From Candidatus Peregrinibacteria bacterium (GTDB lineage: Bacteria > Patescibacteriota > Gracilibacteria > Peribacterales > Peribacteraceae), in the NCBI GenBank assembly GCA_030649955.1, contig JAUSFD010000010.1, forward strand, positions 171,697-235,696: DNA of 64,000 bases, read 5' to 3'. Made by a program: the position numbers and the translations under genes. The notes under the pieces are model-generated. The model worked only from the letters and a program-made list of their open reading frames with translations, was not told where the DNA came from and ran no database searches. Positions 1 to 8,783 of the stretch are shown here, piece after piece (position 1 is the stretch's first letter; each line of letters opens with the position of its first letter).

Positions 1-1
1 C

Positions 2-316
2 TATGGCCCCCACGGGAGAACTGTATTGCTTCAAGTAAGCCCTGGCGGGGAGATTTTTGCTCATCTTTCTACCGAGGATAACGCAAGTGGATTTGGTGTA
101 AATAACTACAATAGCTTCCATCCTGGCTACCATTCCAACTCGCAAGCATTGCTTGTTGCGGGGGCAGCTAAGAGGAAGAGTTTCAATGATGCAGCTCGCA
201 GCTTCTATCACATACATTTTTCTCCCGATGCTAAATCTCTTCATTATTGTTCTTTTGCTGAGAACAAACTTTGGAAAGTACGTGAACCAGTTGATCCTTC
301 AATCTCGGAGAGCTAG
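2..316 (+). CDS. C-terminal part of a protein cut by the window edge
   Basis: The frame is open from the first base of the window to a TAG stop, giving about 104 residues with no convincing internal start; a TTG at 26 is possible but nothing supports it. The fragment is polar, with several Ser, His and Asn residues, and ends in a Glu/Ser-rich tail. I do not recognise a family. It lies in the same AT-rich patch as the sensor genes that follow and is on the same strand, with a 75-85 nt gap to the next start. It is called real only because the frame is open to the edge and the residue usage looks protein-like. Confidence 0.4.
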   Translation, partial: YGPHGRTVLLQVSPGGEIFAHLSTEDNASGFGVNNYNSFHPGYHSNSQALLVAGAAKRKSFNDAARSFYHIHFSPDAKSLHYCSFAENKLWKVREPVDPSISES

Positions 317-402
317 TATTGTATGAAATGCCATTATTCCTCAAAGTAAGCCAAAATTTTAATGTGTACAAAGTGAAATAATGAAGTAAAGTGAATGTTT
401 GC

Positions 403-2670
403 ATGGAATCCCTGCCCAGCAGCATCGAAACCTACCTTCTTGAGGCAGGGTTCTCTGGTACCGAGCTTGTCATTCTGAAGAAGCTTATGGAGGGTGAAGC
501 GATGACCTTGCGTGAGATCGCAGCGAAGACAGGAAAGAGTACGGGAGTCCTGGATCAAGCGATGAAGAAGCTCTTACAGAAGAAGATCGTCACAAAGGAG
601 TGGATCAACGATACGAATAAGTATGCTCTACGCTCGATCACAGCGATTGCGGAGTGGATCAACCAAGATATTACGCAGAAACATGCACTCATTGTGCGTA
701 AGCAGCAGAACTTCGAATCCTTCATTGCGACTCTCAAGCGAGACCAGACACGACCGGAGATGGAGTACTTCGAGGGAGAGGAAGGGATGAAGAAGGCCTA
801 CATGCAGCTCCTGGAGATGGGCGAGGAGATGCTGCATTACTTCCCAGTGAAGACAACTGCAGAAGAAGATCCCCTACGAGATTTCCGTGTCGACTTCTTC
901 CGTGATCGACGTCGTCGTGGCATCTTCGCTCGTTACATCGTGCACAACACGCCACTGGGCAGACGTTTCCAATCGCGTGATCCTTTTGAGTACCGGAAGA
1001 CAGTTCTCGTTTCCTCAGAGGAGTATCCCTTCACCTTCGAGCAGGTCATCGTGGGCAATACCTTCGCTTGCTTCAATCACGAAGAGAAGAAGGTGTGTTT
1101 CGTCCACTTCGCAGAACTCGCTCAGACAGAGCGGATCTTCTTCAAAGCGATTTGGAAGTTGCATACGGAACGCAATCCCCAAATGGAAGAGGCTCCAATC
1201 GTAAGAGATTTCGAACCAGAGAAGCCAGTAGTCCCCCTTCAAACGCGAACGCTGTCAGGAGTGCGAGAGTTTTTCTTGAGCAGGAAGAGCATTGCAACAT
1301 TTTCAGGATTATTTCTTCTTGCAGCGATTATTACGTACGGTTTGTATCTAAACAACAAACGAATAATCACTCAAAGAATTCGAGATCAAATAACGTCAAT
1401 TGCGGCAACAGGGGCATTACAGTTTTCTGCAACCGATCTTGATACATTACGTTCCGTGAATGATGTAACACGGATTGAATACAAGAAAGTGGTTGATCAG
1501 CTCAACGCTATCAGGAATCAGAACAAAAATATTGTGTATGTGTATCTCATTCGTCCGACTACTGACCCTGCTTTTTTTGAATTCGTAGCCGACGCAGATG
1601 CTGTTGACCCCTATAAAGATGTGGATACGAACAAGGATGGAAAAATAGATGATGCAGATACTCTTGGGCTTCCAGGCATGAAATACGATATAGCTGGAAT
1701 GGATGTCTTAGAGGCAGGTGAATATGATGTACCAACTGCAAACCACAAACCCTACACAGATAAATGGGGGTCATTTGTTACCGGATATGCCCCAGTTGTT
1801 GATGATAAGGGAAATATTTCAGCTCTGCTGAGCGTAGATGTATGGGCAGACGAGATACAACGTGTAAATGATAATACTTTTGTACCTTTACTGTACTTCA
1901 TTGGATTTTTTACTCTTTTTGTTTTCATCCGATTTGCGGCATTTAATAAGTCTCTTGCTAAAGAGTTAATTTACATTCTTCAGTTGAGGAAATTTGTAAT
2001 CGTGTTATCATTTTGCGTCATGTTTTCACTATTGGTGACGTATGGAATATACCTAAAAACATTGGAATTAATGAAAAATGAAATTGGTGAAAGACTCATG
2101 TCGATAGCAGCAACTGCAGCACCAACAATCGATGGAGAACAATTAGAAAATATTCGATTACCAAGAGATATGAGATCAGCAGCGTACCAGAAGATTTTCG
2201 ACAAACTGAATGAAATTCGTGATCACAATAAAGACATCAAATACGTCTATATTCTGCGTAAAACTGATGATCCAGAAGTATTCGAATTTGTTGTAGATGC
2301 AGATTCAAATTACAACTTGCCTTTTCTTCAGGATAACAATCATGATGGAATACTCGATGAGGCAGATGAAGCTGTTGCACCAGGTGTTCGATATTATGAC
2401 TCTCAAGAGAATTCTAACTTTTTACAAGGCTTCGAACATCCTTCTTATGAGAAAGATTTCTTTTCGGATCAATGGGGAACATTCTTGTCCGGATACGCCC
2501 CCATCTTTTTCCAGGATGAAGCTGTGGCTGCCCTCGAAGTTGACATGGAGATAACAGATGCGATTCGATTGCTCCAAAATAGATTCACACCTTGGTTCTG
2601 GTTCCTTTCGATATTAGGTTCACTATTAGTAGTCTACTTTCTACTACAATATTTCTTAAGCAAACACTAA
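403..2670 (+). CDS. TrmB-like winged-helix protein fused to two membrane sensor domains
   Basis: The N-terminal 285 or so residues look like a TrmB-family transcriptional regulator: a winged helix (residues about 20-75), a short coiled segment, then a sensor-like domain. Four membrane helices follow (about 299-320, 497-518, 533-555, 734-755, counted from the alternative GTG at 391). Between helices 1-2 and 3-4 sit two homologous extracellular domains of Cache/PAS-like type, each with a DxNxDG Ca-loop motif and a WG(S/T)F(V/L)(T/S)GYAP motif. There is no kinase or other output after the last helix, so output should be the N-terminal DNA-binding domain: a membrane-bound one-component regulator. 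I prefer ATG 403 to GTG 391. Base composition drops sharply at about 1260, where the TrmB part ends, which suggests a fusion of host-like and foreign parts. Confidence 0.75.
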   Translation: MESLPSSIETYLLEAGFSGTELVILKKLMEGEAMTLREIAAKTGKSTGVLDQAMKKLLQKKIVTKEWINDTNKYALRSITAIAEWINQDITQKHALIVRKQQNFESFIATLKRDQTRPEMEYFEGEEGMKKAYMQLLEMGEEMLHYFPVKTTAEEDPLRDFRVDFFRDRRRRGIFARYIVHNTPLGRRFQSRDPFEYRKTVLVSSEEYPFTFEQVIVGNTFACFNHEEKKVCFVHFAELAQTERIFFKAIWKLHTERNPQMEEAPIVRDFEPEKPVVPLQTRTLSGVREFFLSRKSIATFSGLFLLAAIITYGLYLNNKRIITQRIRDQITSIAATGALQFSATDLDTLRSVNDVTRIEYKKVVDQLNAIRNQNKNIVYVYLIRPTTDPAFFEFVADADAVDPYKDVDTNKDGKIDDADTLGLPGMKYDIAGMDVLEAGEYDVPTANHKPYTDKWGSFVTGYAPVVDDKGNISALLSVDVWADEIQRVNDNTFVPLLYFIGFFTLFVFIRFAAFNKSLAKELIYILQLRKFVIVLSFCVMFSLLVTYGIYLKTLELMKNEIGERLMSIAATAAPTIDGEQLENIRLPRDMRSAAYQKIFDKLNEIRDHNKDIKYVYILRKTDDPEVFEFVVDADSNYNLPFLQDNNHDGILDEADEAVAPGVRYYDSQENSNFLQGFEHPSYEKDFFSDQWGTFLSGYAPIFFQDEAVAALEVDMEITDAIRLLQNRFTPWFWFLSILGSLLVVYFLLQYFLSKH

Positions 2671-2722
2671 GTGCCGTAAACTTCTTTAAGAGCAACACGA
2701 TGGTGTTGAGTGCGACTCTTTG

Positions 2723-3922
2723 CTAGGGAACCTCTGAAAAATATCTTCTCCGCATAACACAGCCACAATCACAGAGATTTGCATTCAGAATTTGAGGAAG
2801 GCGATGCTAGAATTGCTGCATCCTCTTCCCCAAATACCGATGTCTGCCCAAGCCTCTTTTCTCTCGATTGCGCATCAGAAGAAACTCAAATGCGAGAAGT
2901 TTCTCAACGAGATGGAGCAGGTGATGCCTTGGAGGGAAATGCTCAGCGCCATCGCACCGTTCTACGTCGAGAAGCAGTTCGGACGGAAGCACAAGGAATT
3001 GAAGATGATGCTCAAGATCTACTTCCTGCAGCAGTGGTACGACCTGAGCGATCCGGGGATGGAAGAGTCCATCTACGACCGCAATTCCTTCCAGAAGTTT
3101 TTGGAGATTGACCTGCTCGGCGACACCGTTCCCGATGAGACGACGATCCTGAACTTTCGTCATCTTCTGGGGGAGCATGAGCTCCAAGAACAGTTTCTGA
3201 TCATCGTGAACGACATTCTTGAGCAGAAAGGAATCACCGTGAAGCACGGCACCATCACCGATGCCACGATCATTGCCGCTCCACCGAGTACGAAGAACAA
3301 GGAGAAGAAGCGTGACCCCGAAATGCATCAGACGAAGAAAGGCAACCAGTGGTACTTCGGCATGAAGGCGCACATCGGCACGGACACGAAGGGATTCGTG
3401 CATACCATCGAAGTCACCAAGGCCTCTGTTCACGATGGAGAGGTGCAAGACCGTCTCTACCACGGCGAAGAGAAGGCGAAGTTCGGGGACTCCGCCTACC
3501 AGAGCAGGGAGAAGAAGCAGAAGGCGCGGAAGGCAAGGATCTTCTGGGGCGTGGCCAACAAGGCGGCGCGCAACCATCCGCTGTCCCGTTCACAGAAGAA
3601 ACGCAACCACCAGACATCGGGGGTTCGTTCCTTCGTGGAGCATCCCTTCCAGGTTCTCAAGTGCCAGTGGCATCACCGGAAGGTGCGTTACCGTGGACTC
3701 CAAAAGAACGGCCTCCAATTCACCAGTCTCTTCGCTCTCTGCAATCTGTTCCGCGCCCGCAAGGCGCTCCTCGCCATGGCGTAGAAGGGGTTGCTGTGCC
3801 TGATGACGGAAAAAGGGCACCGGAATCCTTCCACAATCTCCTCGCACAAGAGGCCAAAGCTAAAAAACGACAAGAATCTCGTCACACCCGCTCAGAAATT
3901 GAAATGTTCAGAGGTTCCCTAA
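2723..3922 (+). mobile_element. IS5-family insertion sequence, about 1.2 kb
   Basis: Terminal inverted repeats GGAACCTCTGAA (2727-2738) and its complement (3907-3918) enclose a single transposase gene. The flanks are CTAG on the left and CTAA on the right, both fitting the YTAR target preferred by the IS5 group, with one base now differing between the two copies. The element is clearly richer in G+C than its surroundings. It sits between the TrmB-sensor gene and the histidine kinase, which would otherwise be only about 113 nt apart, and so may separate a former operon. Confidence 0.85.
2804..3784 (+). CDS. IS5-family transposase (DDE)
   Basis: About 326 residues, full length for the IS5 group. 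The N-terminal part has the usual IS5-type segment (FLQQWYDLSDPGMEES and DETTILNFRH). The DDE residues are visible: D in TDATIIAAP, D in FGDSAYQ, and E in SFVEHPFQ; the DPEMHQTKKG and WYFGMKAHIG blocks between the first two are typical. The reading frame is intact, so the element may still be active. ATG 2804 is chosen; a TTG at 2792 would add four residues. Confidence 0.9.
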   Translation: MLELLHPLPQIPMSAQASFLSIAHQKKLKCEKFLNEMEQVMPWREMLSAIAPFYVEKQFGRKHKELKMMLKIYFLQQWYDLSDPGMEESIYDRNSFQKFLEIDLLGDTVPDETTILNFRHLLGEHELQEQFLIIVNDILEQKGITVKHGTITDATIIAAPPSTKNKEKKRDPEMHQTKKGNQWYFGMKAHIGTDTKGFVHTIEVTKASVHDGEVQDRLYHGEEKAKFGDSAYQSREKKQKARKARIFWGVANKAARNHPLSRSQKKRNHQTSGVRSFVEHPFQVLKCQWHHRKVRYRGLQKNGLQFTSLFALCNLFRARKALLAMA

Positions 3923-3983
3923 GCTCTCTCAAAGGCTTAAAGGTTCGATTTACATTCACTAAGAAATTTGGTAGAGTATAGAG

Positions 3984-5444
3984 ATGGTTGAGAGACAAAA
4001 AAAGAAATGGCTATTCATTGATGCCAGTTACATTCCACTCATATTTGGAGCGATTGTGACAATAGTATGTGTCATTATCGTCTATAACCAAACACAAGGC
4101 ATTTTGAAAGAAAGACTAAGAGAAAGGATTACTTCAATTGTATCGACAGCAGTATTAAGTATTGATGCAGAGGAGGTTAAAAGATTGATAAAACTCGAGA
4201 GAGCCGATTCTGATGTCGCGCTTAAAAGTAAAGAACTAATAAATATTATTTCTTACATTAGGAAAGTTAGGGATGCAAATAGAAATATCAGATATATCTA
4301 TATTTTAGATAGAAACGATCTTTCTGAAAATGTTAATTTCACAGCTGATGCTGAAATGATTGATCCAATAGATATTGATGGTAACGGCAAAATTGAGGAT
4401 GTTGAAATACCACCTGCACCCGGAGAAGATTACGATGTTTCCGATGTCGATGTAGTTAGTGAGATTTTCGTTCATCCTATTGCAGCCCACGATCTTTACA
4501 CAGATAAGTGGGGATCATTTTTATCTGGGTACGCTCCAATACAAGATTCATCGGGCAAAGTAATTGCGGCCTTGGCAATTGATGTGCAAGTTGACGATTT
4601 TACTAAACTTGTTCAGGCAACACTCATCCCATTTTCGGTTCTTGCGCTGATACTGTTGACAATGCTTACAGTTCAGACTGTTACATTGGTGAAAATTTGG
4701 GGTAATCGTGTTGAAATATTTAAAGAGCTAGATCGACAGAAAGATGAGCTTATTAGTATCGTTAGCCATCAACTTGCAACACCGGTGTCTTCTGTAAAAT
4801 GGTACTTGGGAATGATGGTAGATGGCGATTTTGGAAAAATATCGGATGAACTGACAAAACACGTGCATTCGATGCAATCAGTAGTGAGCGATCTTGCAGA
4901 TTTGGTGAGTACGATCTTGGATGTTTCCAGAATTCAATTGGGTCGCATGAAGGTGGATCGGACTGATTTGGACTTGAATGAATTCTTCCAGAGCATCCTT
5001 GAGGTCATCGAACCGAAAGCTCAAGAAAGAAAAGTTGAGCTTACGGTTTCAATACCGAAGGACTTGCCGGTCGGATATCTTGATAAGCGCCTTATGAGAA
5101 TGACGCTGGAAAACCTGTTGAGTAATGCAGTGAAATACTCAGATGAAAAGACTGGTAAAGTGAAATTCGTTGTTTCGGTCACAAATGATGTTCTTTCCTA
5201 CTTTGTTAAGGATAATGGATGTGGCATTCCAAAAGGTGAACAGGATAAAATATTCGGAAAGCTTTTCAGAGCCAGTAACGTGAGAAAAGTTGATGGAAAT
5301 GGTTTCGGTCTTTATGCAGCAAAAGGTGCGATTGAGGCGCAATCTGGATCAATAAGATTTGAAAGCGAAGAGGGGAAGGGAACTACTTTTTACGTTCAGG
5401 TTCCATTGGAAAAAGCAAAATTAGCAATTAATGGGAGCAGTTGA
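3984..5444 (+). CDS. Membrane sensor histidine kinase with Ca-loop sensor domain
   Basis: A 486-residue sensor kinase. Helix at about 17-37, extracellular Cache/PAS-like domain (about 40-210), second helix (about 212-235), then DHp and HATPase domains. The H-box reads SHQLATP, with His near residue 262; N-box NLLSNAVKYS, G1 DNGCGIP and G2 GFGLYAAKG are all intact, so it should be active. The sensor domain is homologous to the two copies in the preceding TrmB fusion, including a DIDGNGKIED loop and the WGSFLSGYAP block. No response regulator is adjacent; its partner may be elsewhere or the TrmB-fusion may act in the same circuit. Low G+C matches the sensor half of the upstream gene. Confidence 0.9.
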   Translation: MVERQKKKWLFIDASYIPLIFGAIVTIVCVIIVYNQTQGILKERLRERITSIVSTAVLSIDAEEVKRLIKLERADSDVALKSKELINIISYIRKVRDANRNIRYIYILDRNDLSENVNFTADAEMIDPIDIDGNGKIEDVEIPPAPGEDYDVSDVDVVSEIFVHPIAAHDLYTDKWGSFLSGYAPIQDSSGKVIAALAIDVQVDDFTKLVQATLIPFSVLALILLTMLTVQTVTLVKIWGNRVEIFKELDRQKDELISIVSHQLATPVSSVKWYLGMMVDGDFGKISDELTKHVHSMQSVVSDLADLVSTILDVSRIQLGRMKVDRTDLDLNEFFQSILEVIEPKAQERKVELTVSIPKDLPVGYLDKRLMRMTLENLLSNAVKYSDEKTGKVKFVVSVTNDVLSYFVKDNGCGIPKGEQDKIFGKLFRASNVRKVDGNGFGLYAAKGAIEAQSGSIRFESEEGKGTTFYVQVPLEKAKLAINGSS

Positions 5445-5485
5445 AAGTGCAAAGTGTAAGCGGATAGTATAGTTTTAATATTCCA

Positions 5486-6373
5486 TCAACTAAATTTAGC
5501 TAGCATTCCAAGTCCTATAGACATCACTAATATTAGCAATATTTTTCGACTAAAGTTATCAGTTCGTGCAAAACCTTCTTCACTAAATTTTGGTGAAAAG
5601 CTCAGAGAGAAGCACATTATGAATACTATTGCAGGGTAAGTACTCATTACAGAAGTGACAAGCGCGGGGTGGCCAATACTAAGTGCATAAGTTCCTGCAA
5701 TCAAAGCTAGTACATTTCCGATTTCAATAAGACTTAAATGCGGGAGAATGTTTTTTATTTTATGCCAATTAAGTAAAAAACTTATTCTTTCTTTCTTACT
5801 TAAAATAAAAGGAGAAAGTCCAAACAGCACAATCCCAATGCTGTAAGGAGCATAGAAAGATAAGAAGGGTATTCCTTTTAATGTGTAATTTACTAGAATT
5901 CCATGAGCTGAAAGAAAAATTATGTCTGCAGCAATAAAGATAAAGAACTTTGCATCCCAGCAGATCTTTCTATTAATTGTAAGTCCAAGAATGGCACTTA
6001 CAACAATAAGTATTCCAACAATCTCGGAAAGTTTTAAGAAATGACCAAGATAAATAGAAATAATTGCAACAAGAACTGGATAAGTACTTTCAATGGCGCT
6101 TAAATCGCCCGCCTCTTCTGCATACCCCATGGATACGAAATAGCATGCCTGCGCAGCTTGCAGAAAAATACCTGATAGCAAAGACAGAAGAAAAATTCTA
6201 GGACTTGGCCATGTGACTATTGGGGACACTGCAATAAGTAATGCAATTGATGCTGGCACTGTCATAAACATGCCCTGCAATGGCCTAGTAAAAACACCGA
6301 CAATTGTGAACCTGTCAAAAACTATTACGATCGAAAGCAGCAGTGCATATGTAAATGCAAACAGAAACCACAT
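5486..6373 (-). CDS. DMT/EamA-family transporter
   Basis: 295 residues, almost entirely hydrophobic, with about ten predicted membrane helices and the two-fold repeat expected of the drug/metabolite transporter superfamily; the motif AIESTYPVLVAI and its later counterpart VMSTYPAIVFI mark the equivalent positions in each half. The substrate cannot be told. The gene is convergent with the histidine kinase and is AT-rich like it, consistent with one acquired patch. A TAGAAT box ends 6 nt before the ATG, suggesting a leaderless transcript. Confidence 0.85.
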   Translation of the reverse strand: MWFLFAFTYALLLSIVIVFDRFTIVGVFTRPLQGMFMTVPASIALLIAVSPIVTWPSPRIFLLSLLSGIFLQAAQACYFVSMGYAEEAGDLSAIESTYPVLVAIISIYLGHFLKLSEIVGILIVVSAILGLTINRKICWDAKFFIFIAADIIFLSAHGILVNYTLKGIPFLSFYAPYSIGIVLFGLSPFILSKKERISFLLNWHKIKNILPHLSLIEIGNVLALIAGTYALSIGHPALVTSVMSTYPAIVFIMCFSLSFSPKFSEEGFARTDNFSRKILLILVMSIGLGMLAKFS

Positions 6374-6410
6374 GTCTCAATTCTAGTGGAAAAGCCATTA
6401 CAAGCGAATT

Positions 6411-7311
6411 CTAAACACGAATACCAATAACCTCCCTCTTCGCCTTATTCGCAATCTTCCGCACATCCACTAAGTGCTTAGAATGATCGAGCAGATCGAT
6501 TTCCTCAAGGATCAAATCCCCATCCCCCGAAAAATGCATTGCAGCCCTGTCGCGCTCATCGATTTGTCTGTCGATGAAGGTAGCTTTCCACATTCCCATG
6601 TGCAGATGTTCGTCGCACACTCTTACGATCTTCCTCCAGTTGATGGAGGCGCAGCTGTAGAAGTCCATCCGGATGTGCGGGTGTTTCCCGGGCTTCTCGA
6701 AGTAGTGGCCGCTGAAGTGGCTGGTCGTGATGGGTTGGATGAAGGACCACCCCGGCGCACGCAAGTCGGTGGCGGGATAGAGTTGCAGGGGGGCCCAATT
6801 CTTCCATGTGAAGCGCAGCCAGTACGGCATCGACAAACCTTCTCGTCCAGGATTCCATTTGCGACTGTCGAGCGCCTTCTTGAGATAGGCGTCGAGGATG
6901 AAGATTTCGTGCTCGGAGATGAAGGTATCGTAGATGCGGTCGATGTTCAGCTGGCGCAGAACTTCATCGTCAGCCCGGGGATCGCCGATGTAGTGGCGGA
7001 AGCCGAGTGCTTCGAAGAAATCCATGTCGACCATGTTCGCTCCGGTCGAAACAATGCAGTCGATCATGTTCGTCTCGATCAAGGTGAAGAGCGTCTTCTT
7101 CAAGTCCCGCACTGATGAGCGAGCCGGCCATCGTGAGGATAGCGGTGCAGTCCTTCTCCTCCACCATGCGGTTGAAAATCTTCGAAGCTCTAGCAAGGTT
7201 GCGGCTCTGGAAGGCCATGTGCTGCATGGCATCGATGAGCGGCACGGAGTTGAAGCTCCGGATGTCGAGGTGTTCCACGGTGCCCTGCAGGTAATCGGAT
7301 TGCTTGGCCAT
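6411..7311 (-). pseudogene. Half deoxyhypusine-synthase-like domain fused to SpeD-like domain, frameshifted
   Basis: Two frames together encode one protein of about 299 residues. Residues 1-133 match the N-terminal (NAD-binding) half of deoxyhypusine/homospermidine synthases: MAFQSRNLARA, LTMAGSLISAGL, IDCIVSTGANMV, DRIYDTF. The rest is an AdoMet-decarboxylase-like domain with TTSHFSGH (candidate pyruvoyl Ser, processing His) and DFYSC (catalytic Cys). The C-terminal half of the synthase, with its active-site Lys, is absent. The frame changes at about 7102-7103, where one extra A (T on the coding strand) splits GLKK; removing it restores the frame. It could be a decayed gene, a sequencing error over a real fusion, or an assembly artefact. 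It follows the SpeD-like gene by 6 nt, so the two form an operon. Confidence 0.7.
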
Positions 7312-7317
7312 GGGGAT

Positions 7318-7869
7318 TTAGGAGTGGACGGGAACTTTGACCTGCTTCCTCACGACGGGGAGCTTGATCTTCGTTGGCGAGAGGACGTTCACTTCCTGAA
7401 CGTCGTTGCCGATACCGGCCATCATCCAGACGGTGCGCTTGCGCAGTTCCATATCCCTGTGGAAGAAGTTCGCGTACCAGTCATCAATCTTGCAGTGCCT
7501 CTCGAGGATCTCGATCGCCTTGCGCCAGTCGAAACCCATGCAGCTGTAGATATCCATGTGGATGTGGGGCTTCAGACCCGGCTTCTCGAAATAGTGAGCG
7601 GAGATGTGGCTCGTCGTGATGGGCTGGATGAAGGACCAGCCCGGAGCGCGCAGATCAGTGGCTGAGTAGAGCTCGAGTTTCCCGAGTTCACTCATTCCCA
7701 GGGCGATCAGCAAATCTGCCACGAGGGACATCGTCTCGGAGTACTTCGATTCTTCATTGAGCGGCATGCGCAGATTCGCATCGATCATGAAGTGCTCGTG
7801 CTGCAGAGATAGGCCGTCCTCTGGAACTATTGCGGACACGGAATAGTAATCTACCGGAAATTTTTGCAT
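7318..7869 (-). CDS. SpeD-like pyruvoyl-dependent decarboxylase
   Basis: 183 residues resembling class 1 S-adenosylmethionine decarboxylases (SpeD/SpeH). The sequence ITTSHISAH gives the candidate self-cleavage Ser87, His88 and His92; DIYSC gives Cys110 as proton donor, matching the Ser/His/Cys trio known in this family, though the spacing to Cys is a few residues longer than usual and the residue before Ser is Thr rather than Glu. Members of this family include AdoMet decarboxylases and relatives that act on ornithine or arginine, so the substrate is not settled. The next gene carries a second, diverged copy of this domain, which points to polyamine synthesis. Confidence 0.7.
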   Translation of the reverse strand: MQKFPVDYYSVSAIVPEDGLSLQHEHFMIDANLRMPLNEESKYSETMSLVADLLIALGMSELGKLELYSATDLRAPGWSFIQPITTSHISAHYFEKPGLKPHIHMDIYSCMGFDWRKAIEILERHCKIDDWYANFFHRDMELRKRTVWMMAGIGNDVQEVNVLSPTKIKLPVVRKQVKVPVHS

Positions 7870-7874
7870 TGTAA

Positions 7875-7880
7875 AGTATA
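7875..7880 (-). promoter_or_regulatory. -10 box TATACT, leaderless promoter of the SpeD-like gene
   Basis: TATACT on the minus strand lies 5 nt before the ATG at 7869, so transcription should begin at or within a few bases of the start codon. No good -35 box is seen. The same spacing recurs at many genes in the window. Confidence 0.5.
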
Positions 7881-8003
7881 CTATGCACTATCACTTGATT
7901 GCCTAGAGGAACGATTGCGTGGCATCTGTAAGGATCTTCGCATGAACAATTTCCAGAAATCCACGAAAAACGGGATAGGGGAGATTCCACGGTGATTGGT
8001 ATC

Positions 8004-8558
8004 TCAATTCGCCTCCGCTGACGCTCGTAGGGTGCGTTCGAGGGTGGAGAGGAGCATGGAATAGGAGCGGAGGTGCGCGTACGAACTCTTCGGAAGGTGC
8101 CCCCGGAAGAACGGGAGGGAGAGCTCTCCCGTTTCCTTCACGAGACAGCGTCGCTGCGACGCGTCCAGAGTGCTCGCGGATTCCAGCGCATGCATGCGGG
8201 ATGCCATCGCGAGATGGAGAATGTAGGGATAGCGCCCGCATACGATGGCGAGGGACTCGAGGTATCGCCGCTCGCGTTCCGCCGGAGGAGCTGCGTAGTA
8301 GAAGATGTCCCGCGTCAGCGAGCTCGCCATAGCCGCCGCATCACTCCCCGCGAGAGCTTCGCTCTCTTCGACGGTGACGACGCCCTGTTCGAGCGCGGGG
8401 TGGAGCAGTGCTGCCGCGTACGTCTCGGACGGGAGGTCCAGTCCCGCGCGCAGGAGGATCTCCAGCACTGATGCATTGTATGTCGCATGGGGAACAGTAC
8501 GCATCACCGGCAATTGCTCGGTACGTGCGCTGCGGGAATGGAGGGGGACTCTGGCCAT
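8004..8558 (-). CDS. Helical protein resembling the HD domain of RelA/SpoT, HD motif lost
   Basis: 184 residues, or 166 if translation starts at the Met at 8504. The order of segments (AAALLHPALEQG, a later SLTRDIFYY, RYLESL, and YPYILHLAMASRMHAL) follows the helical (p)ppGpp hydrolase domain of RelA/SpoT proteins (ALLHDvvEDT ... KLADRLHNL), but the His-Asp pair is His-Pro and the ED pair is gone, so metal-dependent hydrolysis is unlikely. I infer a catalytically dead relative or a convergent all-helical fold. It is divergent from the Calx-beta gene. Confidence in it being a gene is higher than in the family. Confidence 0.5.
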   Translation of the reverse strand: MARVPLHSRSARTEQLPVMRTVPHATYNASVLEILLRAGLDLPSETYAAALLHPALEQGVVTVEESEALAGSDAAAMASSLTRDIFYYAAPPAERERRYLESLAIVCGRYPYILHLAMASRMHALESASTLDASQRRCLVKETGELSLPFFRGHLPKSSYAHLRSYSMLLSTLERTLRASAEAN

Positions 8559-8727
8559 TGCCTCAGTACAGCGGACGGCATGAAGTTGCGGAATACCTCA
8601 GTGATGCTCCCGTAGTACTGCTGCTGTATTTTTGGCTTCGACATGAGGAAAGAAACGTTCTGCCGGAGGGGAGAACGCTGAAGATGGCCCTTCTCTCACG
8701 GTGCACTGTTTCCCCCCTCCCTGTCTA

Positions 8728-8756
8728 TTGAATTCACCATTCTCTGTTCCCATACT
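8728..8756 (+). promoter_or_regulatory. Promoter of the SLH/Calx-beta gene
   Basis: TTGAAT (8728-8733), a 17 nt spacer and CATACT (8751-8756) make a good sigma-70-type promoter; the start codon is 27 nt further on, so this message has a short leader. Confidence 0.5.
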
Positions 8757-8783
8757 CCCCGTAATCCCTTCCCTCCTTCTTCC

